Of a stretch of DNA of 64,000 nucleotides, positions 23,118 through 34,815 are shown piece after piece (positions within the stretch are counted from its first letter, which is position 1; every line of letters starts with the position of its first letter). A program made the translations under genes and the position numbers. Location: the NCBI GenBank assembly GCA_025506515.1, contig CM046456.1, positions 16,907,794 through 16,971,793 on the forward strand. Reading direction: 5' to 3'. The notes beneath the pieces are model-generated. The model searched no databases. It was not told the DNA's origin and worked only from the letters and a program-made list of their open reading frames with translations. Source of the DNA: Flaveria trinervia. Taxonomy: Eukaryota; Streptophyta; Magnoliopsida; Asterales; Asteraceae.

Positions 23118-23348
23118 AAGGTTTCTCCTTTTGTTGTGATGGAGAGTAGTAAGATGAGTTATGTGATGGTTGATGGAGAAGCAGATAAGCGTCTGCGTGT
23201 GGAGGGAGGTTCGAGTCTTGGAGTGTCTAGATCCGAATTCGTACGGAGGATGAACGCGAGGAAGGCTCGGTTGGGTGTTCAGTCTTTTACGCTTCGCTTG
23301 TCTATAATCTACAAAACCGACCAATCTCATAAATATTCTAACGGTTAA
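23118..23348 (+). pseudogene. 5'-truncated DUF4228/PADRE gene copy
   Basis: About 77 codons match the C-terminal third of the gene at 63282-63517 in one open frame: KVSPFVV, YVMVDG, FVRRMNARKARLGV, LRLSIIYKTDQSHKYSNG, then stop. The N-terminal two thirds, including the MGSC myristoylation start and the core domain, are missing. The repeat ending near 23109 takes their place, so no normal promoter or start remains. The C-terminal helix with the RRMNARKARL motif and the IYKTDQ tail are typical of this family. It is a local duplicate of the 62.9-kb gene, about 8 kb away before transposon growth. A 70-aa product from an internal ATG (23139) is possible but unlikely. Confidence 0.85.
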
Positions 23349-24359
23349 TATATAATGTTACCAATAAGCTCTAGATCAATTAGTTTGTAAGTAGTTACCT
23401 TATGGCTTTTTCAGAGCGGAGGTCGTCAGTTTGGTTTTATTTACTACAACATGCTCTAATTATGTTCGGGGGTTTTACCATTGAATGAAAGACGGGCTGG
23501 ATTATGAGCACTATTTGTGTTTGAAGGCGTGGATTGTATTTCGTCTATCAATTTATAAGTATGACTATTATTTTTTTTGTTTTTTATTGATGAAACTCGG
23601 CCATGTATATATCATTATCGGCTCATGATTCAATCACTCTTCTGAGTTTGTTTGTTGCCTTTATTTTCTTCTCTTTAATCATGCAATCTGTTTATTCTAT
23701 TTTTTTGGTTGGGGTAGGTGGGGGATATGAACCATTAAATTAGTTGTGAAATAAACCATTAAAAGAGAAGGAGAGAGAGAAATAATTATGGAATAAACCT
23801 TGTTTTTTCCGACATAGAACATTAATTATTATAAAATAAAAAATACTATTTTTTGACATTTAAAAAAAATGGCATATGGTCGTAGTCTGAAACAAAAACC
23901 AAACGACAACATTGTCTCGGAAATTCAAAACACACTCGCACAAAAGTTTGCAAAATTATTATTATTATTATTTTATTACTAAAATAGCTAATTTAATTAG
24001 GGCCTAGTTAAATAGACATCCATTATTATTTAAATTAACACATCAAAATTTTTATACGGGTCGTATAGTCTCACACGCGTCTTATAGCCTTATACGTGGC
24101 GGCGTATAACCCCTCTAACAACCCCTTGAATTTTCTCTCGTAGTCAGTATCGAAATTTGTTATACGTTCGTATAGCCCTATATGTGTCGTATATAGGGGT
24201 TCGTATAGGGTTTATATGGGGCATTTAGCTCTTTGACAGTCTTCCTGAATTTTCTTCGTTTTCAGTGTATTCGATTCTATACACTGTGTATGGACTAATA
24301 CGAAGCGTATAGAAGGTGTCGATTTATATCGTTAGGTGTCTTTTTATTAGGACTATTTA
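23349..24359. other. intergenic, no gene seen
   Basis: AT-rich. The stretch 24050-24310 is dense in CGTATAG/CTATACG words, an imperfect repeat with many CpG sites. No ORF of interest, tRNA fold or element end is apparent. Confidence 0.5.
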
Positions 24360-26639
24360 GTTAATATATAATAACTATCAACTTCACAATTATTATTGCA
24401 CAATTAGCTTTAATGATTGTACATATTTTTTGTTTATTTCTTTATTTGAGTTTATTATTTTAAATCCAATCCTTCACTTTTAACTTTCTTTATTTATACA
24501 TTTCATATTTTACAATATTTTTGTTTTACATTTCGCTCTAATTTTAAAAGTTAATACGCCGTAACATGTGTGATACCTCGTTGTTATGCTTTTTTTATGT
24601 TTAACAGCCCATAGTAATGTGCATCGTGGGGCTGGCAATTGCTGACCTGTTTATTACACGATTAAATATGTTTAATAAAAAAATATTTTTAAAATTTTTT
24701 AAAATCCTTAAAAATATTTAAAATCAAAAGGCTAGACTTTATTATTAGAAATTCTTTGTTCATAAACACATATAAAAGAATTATAAAACAATATATAGGT
24801 AGTTAAACAAGTTTTTTGCCTGTTTAATGCTTGATCTTCGCGTGATATCTCTAACCTGTTAAACATGATAAAACATGTTTTGTCAGCCCTATCGTGCAGG
24901 GTATTTTTAATATTTTGTGTTTTTACGTATACTTTTTGTGCGGTTTTTATTTATTTATTTTCTAATATGAGCATTTTAGGTGTTGGTGGGCATCGAGGGT
25001 GACGTGACATCGGTGCTACTTTGTATGGTTTTACGCCCCCACCGCAACATGATGTTTAATATTAGTTTATAAAATACTAATTACTAACTTTGGTATGCTT
25101 AATGGATTGTATTATGTATTTACTGGGTTGTACCACCTTTGAACTTTTCTTAAACTTTAATTTAATATATACTAATTATGAACTCAAGGTTGCATTAGTT
25201 GTTGTAATTTAAGCTTTAGAAGTTGTGCATATTATTTGTTTATCCTTTAATTTTTTTATTTTAAACCCAATTTATACATATTTACGAATTAACCCCTACA
25301 ACTTTTACTTTGGTCCTTATGCATTATAATTTTTTTATTTACATTTTGTTCTAAATTTTAAAAGTTAACATGTCATAACAAGTGTGTGTGGTTTAACGTT
25401 CTTAAGCCTATTTTTCTCATTTAACGATCATCTTGCAACGTAAAGGACCTAGATCACCTTGGTTATTATTTTTAATGTTTTACGTTTTTACATCTGCTTT
25501 TTGTTCGATTTTATTTTTAAATTCTTTTTAATACAATTTTTTGTGTTGTTGGTGGTTGCCACCGATAACATGATGTTGTTGCTATTTGGAATGGTTTTAC
25601 GCTCCTGTTGCAACGCGGGAGTCGAATACTAGTTAAATATAAACTAATTATCAACTTTCTTATGCATTGTGGGTTGTACAACATGCTTTAAGGGTTGTAC
25701 ACATCGTTTATCTTATTTCTTTTTTATGTTTAACTTTTTTAATTTAACCCAATACTTTTACATCTTTTACAATGTAGTCCAAACATTTCATATTTTTAAC
25801 TTTGGCATCTATACTTTTTATGTTTTAAAAAAATTTCATTTTACGTTTTGGTCTATAAATTTGCGAGTTAACACGCCACAACGTGCGTGTCTGGTTCAAA
25901 GTTTTTATGCTTATTTTTTCTCCGTTTAACGAACTCGTCGCAACGCGCTAGTCCAAGATCAACGTACTTATTGTTTTATATGTTTTACGTTTCATCTAAC
26001 GGTGGTGTGTCCTTAGTGCTACATTTCGGTCCAAGATTGGTTTTATTTTTTCGTTTTTAATACAAGTTTTTCGGTGTTGGGCGTCGCTAACGGTGGTGTG
26101 TCATTGGTACAACTTGACATGTTTTACGCATTTCGTGACAACGCGGGGAGCTTAATACTAGTATATAATAACTATCAACTCAATGTTGCATTGATTATTG
26201 TACTTTAAGCATTAAAAGTTGGACATATCATTTGTTTTACCCTAAATTTTTTTAATTTAAACCTAATTCATATAGATTTTACAACTTAACCTCTACAAAA
26301 TTTACTTTGGTCCTTATGCATTTGCAAATTTTTGTTTACATTTTTGTCTAAAATTTTGAGAGTTAACATGTCATAACATACGCGTGTGGTTGAATGTTGT
26401 TATGTCTATTTTTCTCATTTAATGATCATGTTGGAATGTGGGGATTCTAGATCCACTTGGTTATTATTTTTAATAATTTACATTTTCACGTATACTTTCT
26501 CTTCGATTATTTTATTTTTCTTTTTTATTTCTTTTTAATACGATTTTTTCCGGTGTTGGTGGTCGCTAACGATAATATGACGTTGTTCCTATTTGGCATG
26601 GTTTTATGCCCCCGCCGCAACGTGGGGGTTGAATACTAG
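24360..26639 (+). mobile_element. tandem array of four Helitron-like 3'-terminal units
   Basis: Each unit starts with text like TATATAATAACTATCAACTT and contains the phrases TTGGTCCTTATGCAT and GGTGTTGGTGGTCGC or variants. Each ends in a GC-rich hairpin followed by CTAG and a T. The last end is textbook: a 7-bp stem CCCCCGC/GTGGGGG with a 6-nt loop (26609-26628), seven bases, then CTAG at 26636-26639. Other ends: CTAG 25629-25632 with hairpin CTCCTG/CGGGAG, CTAG 26158-26161, and a degenerate TTAG at 25072-25075. Known: Helitrons end in a short hairpin plus CTRR and insert between A and T. No RepHel coding is present, so these are non-autonomous pieces. Confidence 0.7.
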
Positions 26640-27418
26640 TTATACATAATTTCAGTAATATTTTTATATCTAAAATTATATTATAAATTTTAAATATTCC
26701 CCAATGAATTAAAATCATGAAAAAAAACTTTGTTTTTAATATCAACACTATAAGCCTTTTAAAAATTAAAAAAATGGTCGTTTTAATGGTATAATTTTCT
26801 TTTGAAAAAATAATATAGTATGTAAAAGTTATGAATGTTTAAAAAAAACTTTAGAAGGGGAACATTACTGATTTTGCTCCTCATTCAATTTTGATTAAAA
26901 GGATATGTGTCAACATCTTAATCTTTTGTACATTTTTTTATTTTAAAAAACATTGTATTTAAACATTTCTCTTATTTAAATGTCTTTTTCAAACCAATTG
27001 TTTATTCAAACACAACAAAAGACTTAAAAAACGTTTTTATAGGCTAACCATAAGTGATTTTAATATCGTAAAAGCTCTAAATATAATAATCAAAACCCAT
27101 GTTAATCCTAAAAACACTACAAATGACGAAGTAGTAGAATCACTTTCAAATCAACTTGAGTAGAAGACGATAAAAAATGAAAAAAAGTAAAATATGTTTT
27201 AATAAGGTGAAGATACTAGCAAATACAATGAAATATATGTTATTTTACATAATATGATCATTGAAGATAAACGTGATAATAGTGACAATTTTAACCTTTG
27301 GGTGTGACCAACTTGATGATAATCTCCCCGAATTGTCACGCAATCATACAAACTTATGGATTTCACCTAGTGAAATACCTTAGCACATCATTTGCTTCGA
27401 AAAGATTTAATTTAACAT
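26640..27418. other. intergenic, no gene seen
   Basis: AT-rich DNA without coding or RNA-gene signals. Poly-A/T runs dominate 26640-27000. Confidence 0.5.
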
Positions 27419-28430
27419 GCGTGACTACAAATTTCTCAACAAAAGACGAGATCGTGCTATATGGATCTATTTTTGTTTGTTATGTCTTACATTGTGATTT
27501 TAACTTGTTTAAATTCCATTGTCTATTATATGGAAAATATATTGTTATATTTTAATTTTAAAACACGATTAACCTAAAACCTGAAAATAATAAATAGATA
27601 ATCAAAGATCTACAAAAATTACTAAAAATTAATTTTATAAGAAATAAGATAATAAGACAAAATAGTTAGTACTTAATATTGTAAAGGAAATAAAAAGAAA
27701 GAAATATTAAAAAAATAAGAAGATAATGATAAAGTGCGAGACATGTGAAGTTTTTGAAAAATGATATCAAAATTATGGAAATGTAATTTTTACTTAAATT
27801 AAGGATGATGATAAATATTTCAGTGTCAATACACTAAGCTTGGTTTGTAGCTTGGTTCTAATAATAAAGATCTCTTAATGATTAATCAGGTATAAACCTA
27901 ACTAAAAGTGTAACACTTAATCAATATAAAAACTAAGTGATTTTCTGATGAAATATAATGGGCAATGGAAATATATATTGTTATATTTTAATTTTTAACA
28001 TGATTAACCTGAAACCCGAAAATAATAAATAGATAATCAAACTTCTATAAAAGTTCCTAAAAACAATTTTATAAGAATTAAGATATAAAACAAAATAGTT
28101 AGTAGTTAATATTGTAAAAGTAAGAAAAAGAAAGAAATATTAAAAAAAGAAATATAAAAATAAAGATAATAATAAAGATAAAAAATGGGACATGTGAAGA
28201 TTTTGGAAAATGATATATTTTAGAGATTGTAATTTTTAGTTAAACTAAGGGTGAAGATAAAGATTTCATTGTCAATACTCTAAGCTGGGTTTGTAGCTCG
28301 GTAGTAACAATAAAGATTTTTTTAATAATTAACCATGTATAAACCTATTTAAAAGCGTAACATTAATCAATTTATAAACTAAGTGATTTTCTGACAAAAT
28401 ATGAAAAATGGGCAATAAAACACGTACAAG
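27419..28430 (+). repeat. local repeat copies 2 and 3 in tandem
   Basis: Copy 2 starts at 27419 with GCGTGACTAC and matches 22761-23109. From about 27534 to 27968 it continues as a unit of about 435 bp that is repeated with divergence at 27968-28430. Both parts contain CAATAC(A/T)CTAAGCT, TTTGTAGCT(T/C)GG and AAGTGATTTTCTGA. One block was thus tandemly duplicated here, and a related part lies against the truncated DUF4228 copy. No coding potential. Confidence 0.8.
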
Positions 28431-29180
28431 AATAAAAACTAGGGCAAGAATTGTTACCCCACATCAACGGCCACTTGATTCGAATCTCACTTGGGGTAAT
28501 ATGTTACAGGTGAGTTGAAGTTTTACCCCATAGTAAACCTTCAAACAATGAGTTTCTCCTACAATAGTAGATGAGTTGGATAAGTAAAAATTATCATTGT
28601 ATTAAAGCCATGTAATGTATAAAACTTATTAAATAATAACTATATCTTTATTTATTAGAAAAAAAGGTTTTGAAAATTTGAGGACCTATATAGAGTTTAT
28701 TGGGTAGCTGATGTTAATATCATGAACTACCAAGTAAAAATGAATAAATTAAAAATTTTGTTCTTTATATTTTTCATAATTGTAGAATGAGTCATTTAAG
28801 TTTTTTCTACTTTCTTTGCTTTTCCTTTTATTTAAAAATATTTTACGAATTTTACGCTTTTACTTAACGGGGTTACGTGTTCTGTTAAATGAAGTTACAT
28901 GCATTGTACATGCGGGTTATAAGATCGTTTTACTTTTAAATGATTTTTCTTGTAAATCCGTACTTTTATTTTTTTCCTGCTCTAAACCCTCTCTAGTCCA
29001 TCTCCACAACCACCAATTATTCCTACTAGAGTTTAATGATGGTGCTAATATTCTACGACAAGGATTGTACCATAAAATGATTTTAAAAAGTATATGTTTC
29101 ATCTAAAAAGATTAAGTAAAAAATGATTCATGAGACTCACCTAAACATGGTTTTAAAGCAAGTGTTTTGAGGTCTAGAGT
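28431..29180. other. intergenic, no gene seen
   Basis: No supported gene. The reading frame at 28816-29106 has no recognisable domain and runs through AT-rich DNA. The last five bases (AGAGT) are the left target duplication of the next element. Confidence 0.5.
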
Positions 29181-30390
29181 TGTAACAACCGTCATTTTTC
29201 AAAATAATACCCAAACCCGAATTTATTCTGTGTTTTTTTATTTAAAATAGGTAATAATTTTAATGGATCAAATACATTAAATCAACTTGTAATAACTTAT
29301 TGATTTATAAATATATTTTTTTCATAAAGATATAAAGACTTATTAATTATTTTACAAGATATAATAAATGGAAAGTTTTATTAAAAATTATTAAGTTATG
29401 AAATATATTCAAATAACTTATACAACTTTATAAGTAATTATGAATTTTAATTATTAAGTAAAAATAAATAACCAAGTTATAAGGTTTACTAGTTTTTAAA
29501 AGTTTTGAAGATTAATAACCAATTAATTTGATTTATTATTCAAATTAGCTTGGTATAAGTCTAGGGTATAATTTGAAATTTTCAAAACTTAATTTAAAAT
29601 TTCTTACATGAAATAATAAACAACCTAAATATCAGGGACCAAAGGTGTAAAATGGTAAACCAATCCCCCCACCCCTCGTATTTCCGGCTAATCACCGGCA
29701 GAGGCTCCGGCCAAGTCCGACGAACCCCCCTTTACTCTTAAACGCTTAATTTAACCGCGATTAAACCAAAACTCAACTATTGTACGTCAGTTTCAAACTT
29801 GAAACCATGTTTAATTGTGTTTATTCGACCATTAACGCAAGAAAATCAAAACCGAAAACTTCAATTGAAATCCATAACTCGTTTGAAACGAAACTGATCG
29901 AATTGAACCTTTTGAGCAAGGGCAAACGTTCCAATTAACCTCTTAAAGCTCTCTATAACTTCAATTTCAATTGAAAAACACACGCACCTTGAATTCGATC
30001 ATTATCAATACTCAAACCTGCAACTTGGTTGAGCTTCATCTTCTGGGCACAGTTAATCAAAATTGTTTGAGGGCTTTTGATTATCAAAACCCTTAGAAGC
30101 TTCACACAAGATTAATTTGAGCATCTACAATGTTTGCATCTCGAATCATACTCAACCGTGGTCGCGATCGTTTCTTCACCTTGTAACATCGATTCGATCA
30201 CCAATCTGGTAATTTCACACACCCAAACATTCGGTTTCATCTAGGGATCAAAAGCCCTATGGTTGATTTCATTAACAACATCAACTCCATGTTCAATTTG
30301 GAACAATTCCAACCTAGGGTTCTTGAGTAATTTGGGGGATTTGGTAATTAATGTTTTTTTAAACATTTAAGTTGAAGTTTTAACAAGATT

Positions 30391-30462
30391 GGGCTGTAAC
30401 CCAACTGGTAACCAGTATTGTTTATGACCAAGAGGTCCCGGGTTCGAACCGGGCCTCCACCA
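30391..30462 (+). other. 72-nt tRNA-like segment followed by T5
   Basis: It starts GGGCTGTAACCCAACTGGTA and contains a perfect 5-bp T-arm stem CCCGG/CCGGG around the GTTCGAA loop. It ends CCACCA, directly followed by TTTTT (30463-30467), a possible pol III terminator. The A-box-like TAACCCAACTGG and B box GGTTCGAACC (30441-30450) are correctly spaced. The 5' end does not pair with the 3' end as an acceptor stem, so it is not called a tRNA gene. Confidence 0.6.
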
Positions 30463-31568
30463 TTTTTGTTTTTAATTAGTTTTGTTAACATTTTATAATT
30501 CAGAAAACAAATTATTATCATATTATATAATCAAAATACAAATTATTTCTTTAACTAAAATATTTCATAAATTATTAAATTAAATTTAAGGGTTTTAAAG
30601 CTTATGGTTTTAAATTTATTTATTAATTCTTTTTAGGAATAACAAGGGTTATAAAATATTATTAATTCTTTCATGTAATTTAAATGCTAAAAATATTATA
30701 TCATAATTAGCCAGTAAATTTATTCTTTAACTTTTATTTAAATTATTGAAACTTATAAAGCAATAGAATTTTCTAGTATACTTTATTCTCATTTTTTTAA
30801 AGTTTTGTATTGTAATACCTTTATAATAAATAATTAAAAATTCAAAACTTTATAAAATGATGTTAAATAATTTTAAAGTCATTTAACTAAGTATTCAATC
30901 AATCACCTTTATCAAAATTTAAATAAATAATTATAACAATTATTTCTTTTCACACATTATCTTTGTTAAGATCAATTATTGAATCATTCATTATCATTAT
31001 CAAACTTAATTGGTTTATTTCGTTTTTATTTAACCAAAACATAATCGATTGTTTTAATTTATTTATTAGATATGGTTATTAAAACCCCCAAATTCTAATT
31101 GAAGAGTCATGAAGAAACCATTGGAACTATCCAATTTTCTTATTATTATCTAAAACACATTCTATATATTGTGAGTTTCATTGCCCATTTTTATATTATT
31201 TCACACTATTTTGGGGTGAAACATGTTACCTTATCAACGTACACTTGTAAACGTTTAAATCTTGTAAAGCACTTACAATTTATACTTTTATTTGTCATGG
31301 TTATTTGTGTTGTTGTAAGTCTTATATAAGATATATATTTTGTTTACAATCATTAACTATTGCTAGCCTGGCGACATCTTAGATCTTTGGGCCTGACAAG
31401 CCTATTTGGTGCTAAAGCCGATGTATTGCCGGCTCCTGATGACGTATGCTCGTTTATCACGGGAACCAAGTACACTTAGCAAATCTTATAAACTTCTAAT
31501 TAAGTTGAGGTTTGGTTGTAACTGTATGTGTTCTATAAACTTGCTAACTCATAACCGTTGACATGAAT

Positions 31569-31571
<3 letters not shown>

Positions 31572-31644
<73 letters not shown>

Positions 31645-31651
31645 TATATAT
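31572..31651. repeat. (AT)n microsatellite
   Basis: About 80 bp of alternating A and T with two short interruptions, followed by TATG repeats to about 31670. It lies inside the solo LTR, and its length is prone to variation and misassembly. Confidence 0.95.
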
Positions 31652-32699
31652 TTATATGTATGTATGTACAACCCATGAAAACTCACTAACTTTCAAAGTT
31701 GACCCTTTATTTTTAACATTTTTCAGGTTTGATACTTGAGGATTTCTCTTCGTGCTCATTTAGGACTTGCGCTTAGCTTAATTGAAAATTATATGTTGTT
31801 TATTTTTTTTGTGTATTGTAATGACTTATTTAACTTGTATGTTCAATGAATAATGACATTTAATATTATTTCAGCTTATTAGTTTCATGTGCTATAAACA
31901 ATCGTTTCACATTCGTTCGCCCCAATGATTCCGCCGTCGGTTAGGGTGTGACAAGAGTGCTACCGAGCAACGGGGTTCCTGTAACACCCGAAAATTTTCT
32001 TTGAAGCCGATGAAGTAAGAAAAAATATAAAGTCCAAAGTCGAGGGACCAAACCCGCCAACGAGAGAAAACTTGATGAGTGGAAGTATAAATGTAACACC
32101 CGGATATTTATTATTTTGAAGCCGGTGACGAAAGAAAAGAAAATAAAGTTCAAAGTCGAGGGACCAAACTCGCCAACGAAGAAAAGTTGGGAAATGTGGT
32201 GATATTAGTAGGGAGAGGGCAGCCCACTCTCCCCACACACCCCACATTTCAGATTTCTTAGAGAGAAGAAGAGTGAAAGGAGAAAAAGTTGGTTCGAGTT
32301 GGTTCGGGTCGCCAAAATCGTCGTGAAGCAGGCCAAATCGAAGCTCTTGTCGTTGTGCTCGTTTATGTGAGTTCTAAGACCCCTCTTTTACTTTTTTTCA
32401 AACGATTTGGGGCTGGAAAACATCTGAAATCGGGTTTTTCGTATGTGTGTAAGTTGACCCGTTTGTGTATGTGTATGTGTATGTATGATGCGTTTGTGAC
32501 TTGATTGTGAGCTTGTGTGTGCTTGAATGGTGTCGTGGTATGCATCCCTAAGGTTTAGGATGGTCGATTTGGGCTTAAAATGGGTTTAGATGAGTTTGGA
32601 GGCCGAAAACCCTCGGCTGCAGTCGGGATGAACTGCATTCTGCATCAGTTAGGGCTAGGCGACCGACTGGAGGCCGAATGGAGGCCATACGGCCGATTA

Positions 32700-33010
32700 G
32701 GGTGCGATTGGGGTCCATTCGCACAATTGAATGTCCATCCGTACGATTGAATGTCCATTCGCATGATTGAATGTCCATTCGCATGATTGAAGGTCCATTC
32801 GCACGATTGAAAGGCCAGTCGCATGGAGGTCATGCGACTGAAGGTCCAGTCGCATAAGTGCTCATTCGCATTAATCCCATTCGCATGAGGTCCATCTGCA
32901 TTGTCCATTCGCACAACGGGATGTTCATTCGCATAGGTGTTCATCCATATTAGTTCATTCGCATGATGTTCAGTCGCATGGAGGCCATGCAACTGAAGGG
33001 TGTCCATACG
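32700..33010 (+). repeat. palindromic-word array in gypsy LTR
   Basis: Tandem 20-bp units of the form TCCATTCGCACGATTGAATG are followed by scattered CAGTCGCATGGAGGTCATGCGACTGA pieces. The core CAGTCGCA/CATTCGCACGATTGA is the same word as in copia elements X and Z. The matching array in the 3' LTR is at 56640-56960. Confidence 0.85.
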
Positions 33011-33404
33011 CCCGAGTAGGGCTGTCACACCCGAGGAAAGTGTAGTTTGACTTCTGACTTTCGGGGAAAAGTGCAGATGTAAGTTTTGACGTAAGGGTTC
33101 CTGTAAGAGCATGTAGGATGACGATTGGGGCCTTAGAAAGCATGTTGGGCATGATGATGATGTTGCATGTTTATGCATGTTATATATATGTATGGTGTTG
33201 CCCTGTATGATGATGATGAATGTGTATGATGTGTTCCTTATTACGATGTATGTTTATCTTTCTTGTGACTTTACGTGTTATGTTAATGAATGAATGAAGT
33301 AGTATGTAACGTAAAGTGAAAGATAATGAAAGAGGAACATAAAGTAAGAATGCATGCATTATTGAATGACGAATGAATGAATGAAAGGCTTGCATGCATA
33401 CAAT

Positions 33405-33860
33405 GAGGTGAGCAACGTGTGGTTGCAAAAGACTCGAATCACAGGCAATCATGGAGATTGTCAATGGGGTGAGCAACGTGTGGTTGCAAAAGACTCGGAT
33501 CACAGGCAATCATGGAGATTGTCAATGGGGTGAGCAACATGTGGTTGCAAAAGACTCGGATCACAGGCAATCATGGAGATTGCCAATGGGGTGAGCAACG
33601 TGTGGTTGCAAAAGACTCGGATCATAGGCATCATTAAGATGGCCAGAGAAAGGAGGTGAGCAACTCAGTTGTTGCAACAGACTCGGACAACGCGTTATTG
33701 TGAAGTTGCCATGAGGTGAGCAACCCTATGGTTGCAAGAGACTAGGAAAGCATGCTATCGTTGAGATTGGCAATTGGGGTGAGCAACTATATGGTTGCTC
33801 GGATCGCACGAAGTCATTGGGATTGTTAATGAGGTGAGCGACCCTGTTGTCGCAACAGAC
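33405..33860 (+). repeat. 61-bp minisatellite in gypsy LTR
   Basis: AGCAAC starts at 33411, 33472, 33533 and 33594 give an exact 61-bp period with units GGTGAGCAACGTGTGGTTGC...CAATCATGGAGATTGTCAATG. Four diverged units follow to about 33860. The corresponding array in the 3' LTR is 57364-57830. Confidence 0.9.
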
Positions 33861-34469
33861 TCGAAGGAACGAACGTATAAAGGAACAAAAGATTATGTAT
33901 GAAAGATGAAGTATGAATGAACGTAAATGAATGATCGGAATAATGTACAGAATAAGATCCTTGTCAGTCGACCTCAGTAATCGTGGCTGAGTACCACGAA
34001 GAGGGTAAAGTCTGACCGGATCTAGATAGAGAAACGAACGATAATGTAACACGTGAATGAGTAAGTTAATGAACGGAATGATGAGGATAATACTGATATT
34101 ATCTGTATGTACGTATGATGTATGATCGTGAACAAATGTAAAGTAAAGTATGTTTTATTTATAAAACTAGAACTCACTCAGTAACGCTGACTTTGATGTG
34201 TTTCCAGTTGGCAGGTAATGATTGCTGAGGATGGCACGGACGACTACTCAGCTCTTTTGTGATGGCATTCTTTTGATTAATGTTTTTGCATTGTAATGCG
34301 AACAAGTTATTTTGTAATGAATGTTGTATTAATTTGCAAAAGCATTTACATGGAAATGAAAGATTGTTTTAGTTTTCCGTTGCGATTTTATGAAATACAA
34401 ATGTAATTATACGTTTTATGTGCGATGAGAACCCAGCTGTAAGCGTCCCGGGAACGGGGCCTTACAAGT

Positions 34470-34482
34470 TGGTATCAGAGCC
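34470..34482 (+). other. primer-binding site of the gypsy element
   Basis: TGGTATCAGAGCC, a perfect initiator Met tRNA primer-binding site, lies 3 bp after the 5' LTR. Confidence 0.95.
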
Positions 34483-34815
34483 AAAGTTTAAGTGAAATGG
34501 GTAAATTTTCAAAATAAATCTAATCTTAAACTGAGAATGGGACGGAAAGGGAATGAATGCCAATCTGAGTAGCTGCGTGCCATCAGGTATTTTCGTAAAG
34601 TTAACCGTTTTTATGTGCGCATGGTATGTGGTTATGTGTCGTATGTAGATTTAAATACTGATGTAGTCAGGACAGGTAATGCTTGGGGTGTGAAGAGTAA
34701 AGTAAGTGGCTAATCACAACTGGCCACTGTAATTAGGGACTTACTATACTTGACATAAACTGAGCTGTCCCCTTGAATGACTGTGTTGGTGTTTGAATCT
34801 TTCAGTGTGCGTGTG

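Larger units (their letters stand above)
29181..31953 (+). mobile_element. solo LTR of the LARD family, copy 2
   Basis: 2773 bp, TGTAACAACC to GGGTGTGACA, flanked by the perfect target duplication AGAGT (29176-29180 and 31954-31958). Order and content match 126-2757: GC-rich block with GTATTTCCGG near 29690, tRNA-like segment at 30391-30462, TTTCACACTATTTTGGGGTGAAACATG near 31200, and TTTTTCAGG near 31720. It is clearly diverged, so it is an older insertion. A long (AT)n tract at 31572-31651 is private to this copy. Confidence 0.9.
32092..34466 (+). repeat. 5' LTR of the gypsy element
   Basis: 2375 bp, TGTAACACCCGG to GGGGCCTTACA. It contains a 20-bp repeat array of TCCATTCGCACGATTGAATG form (32700-33010) and a 61-bp minisatellite (33405 to about 33860). 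A TATA-like TTTATAAAA near 34157 and a CACTCAGTAACGCTGAC block precede the conserved 3' end. Open frames within (32645-33178 and others) are by-products of repeats whose lengths keep frame. Confidence 0.92.

Noticed and set aside
22965..23330. 121-codon minus-strand frame over the DUF4228 fragment
   Set aside because: Antisense shadow of the conserved coding fragment, continuing into AT-rich repeat with low-complexity Phe/Ile text.
24050..24310. CGTATAG-rich stretch as a separate satellite
   Set aside because: Words are irregularly spaced with no fixed period; noted only as repetitive DNA.
30391..30462. True tRNA gene
   Set aside because: T-arm and A/B-box-like words are present, but the acceptor ends do not pair and no proper anticodon arm can be drawn; the segment is part of an LTR family.
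31980..32091. Tandem LTR-LTR recombinant of the inner gypsy element
   Set aside because: The two outer pieces have their own perfect target duplication (GTTCC) and differ steadily from the inner LTR, so a split older solo LTR explains them better.
32645..33178. Long minus-strand reading frames in the gypsy LTRs (also 56517-57078 and 59035-59454)
   Set aside because: They translate the 20-bp word array (20 bp times 3 gives a 20-residue peptide repeat). No domain, no start context, and not kept between LTR copies.
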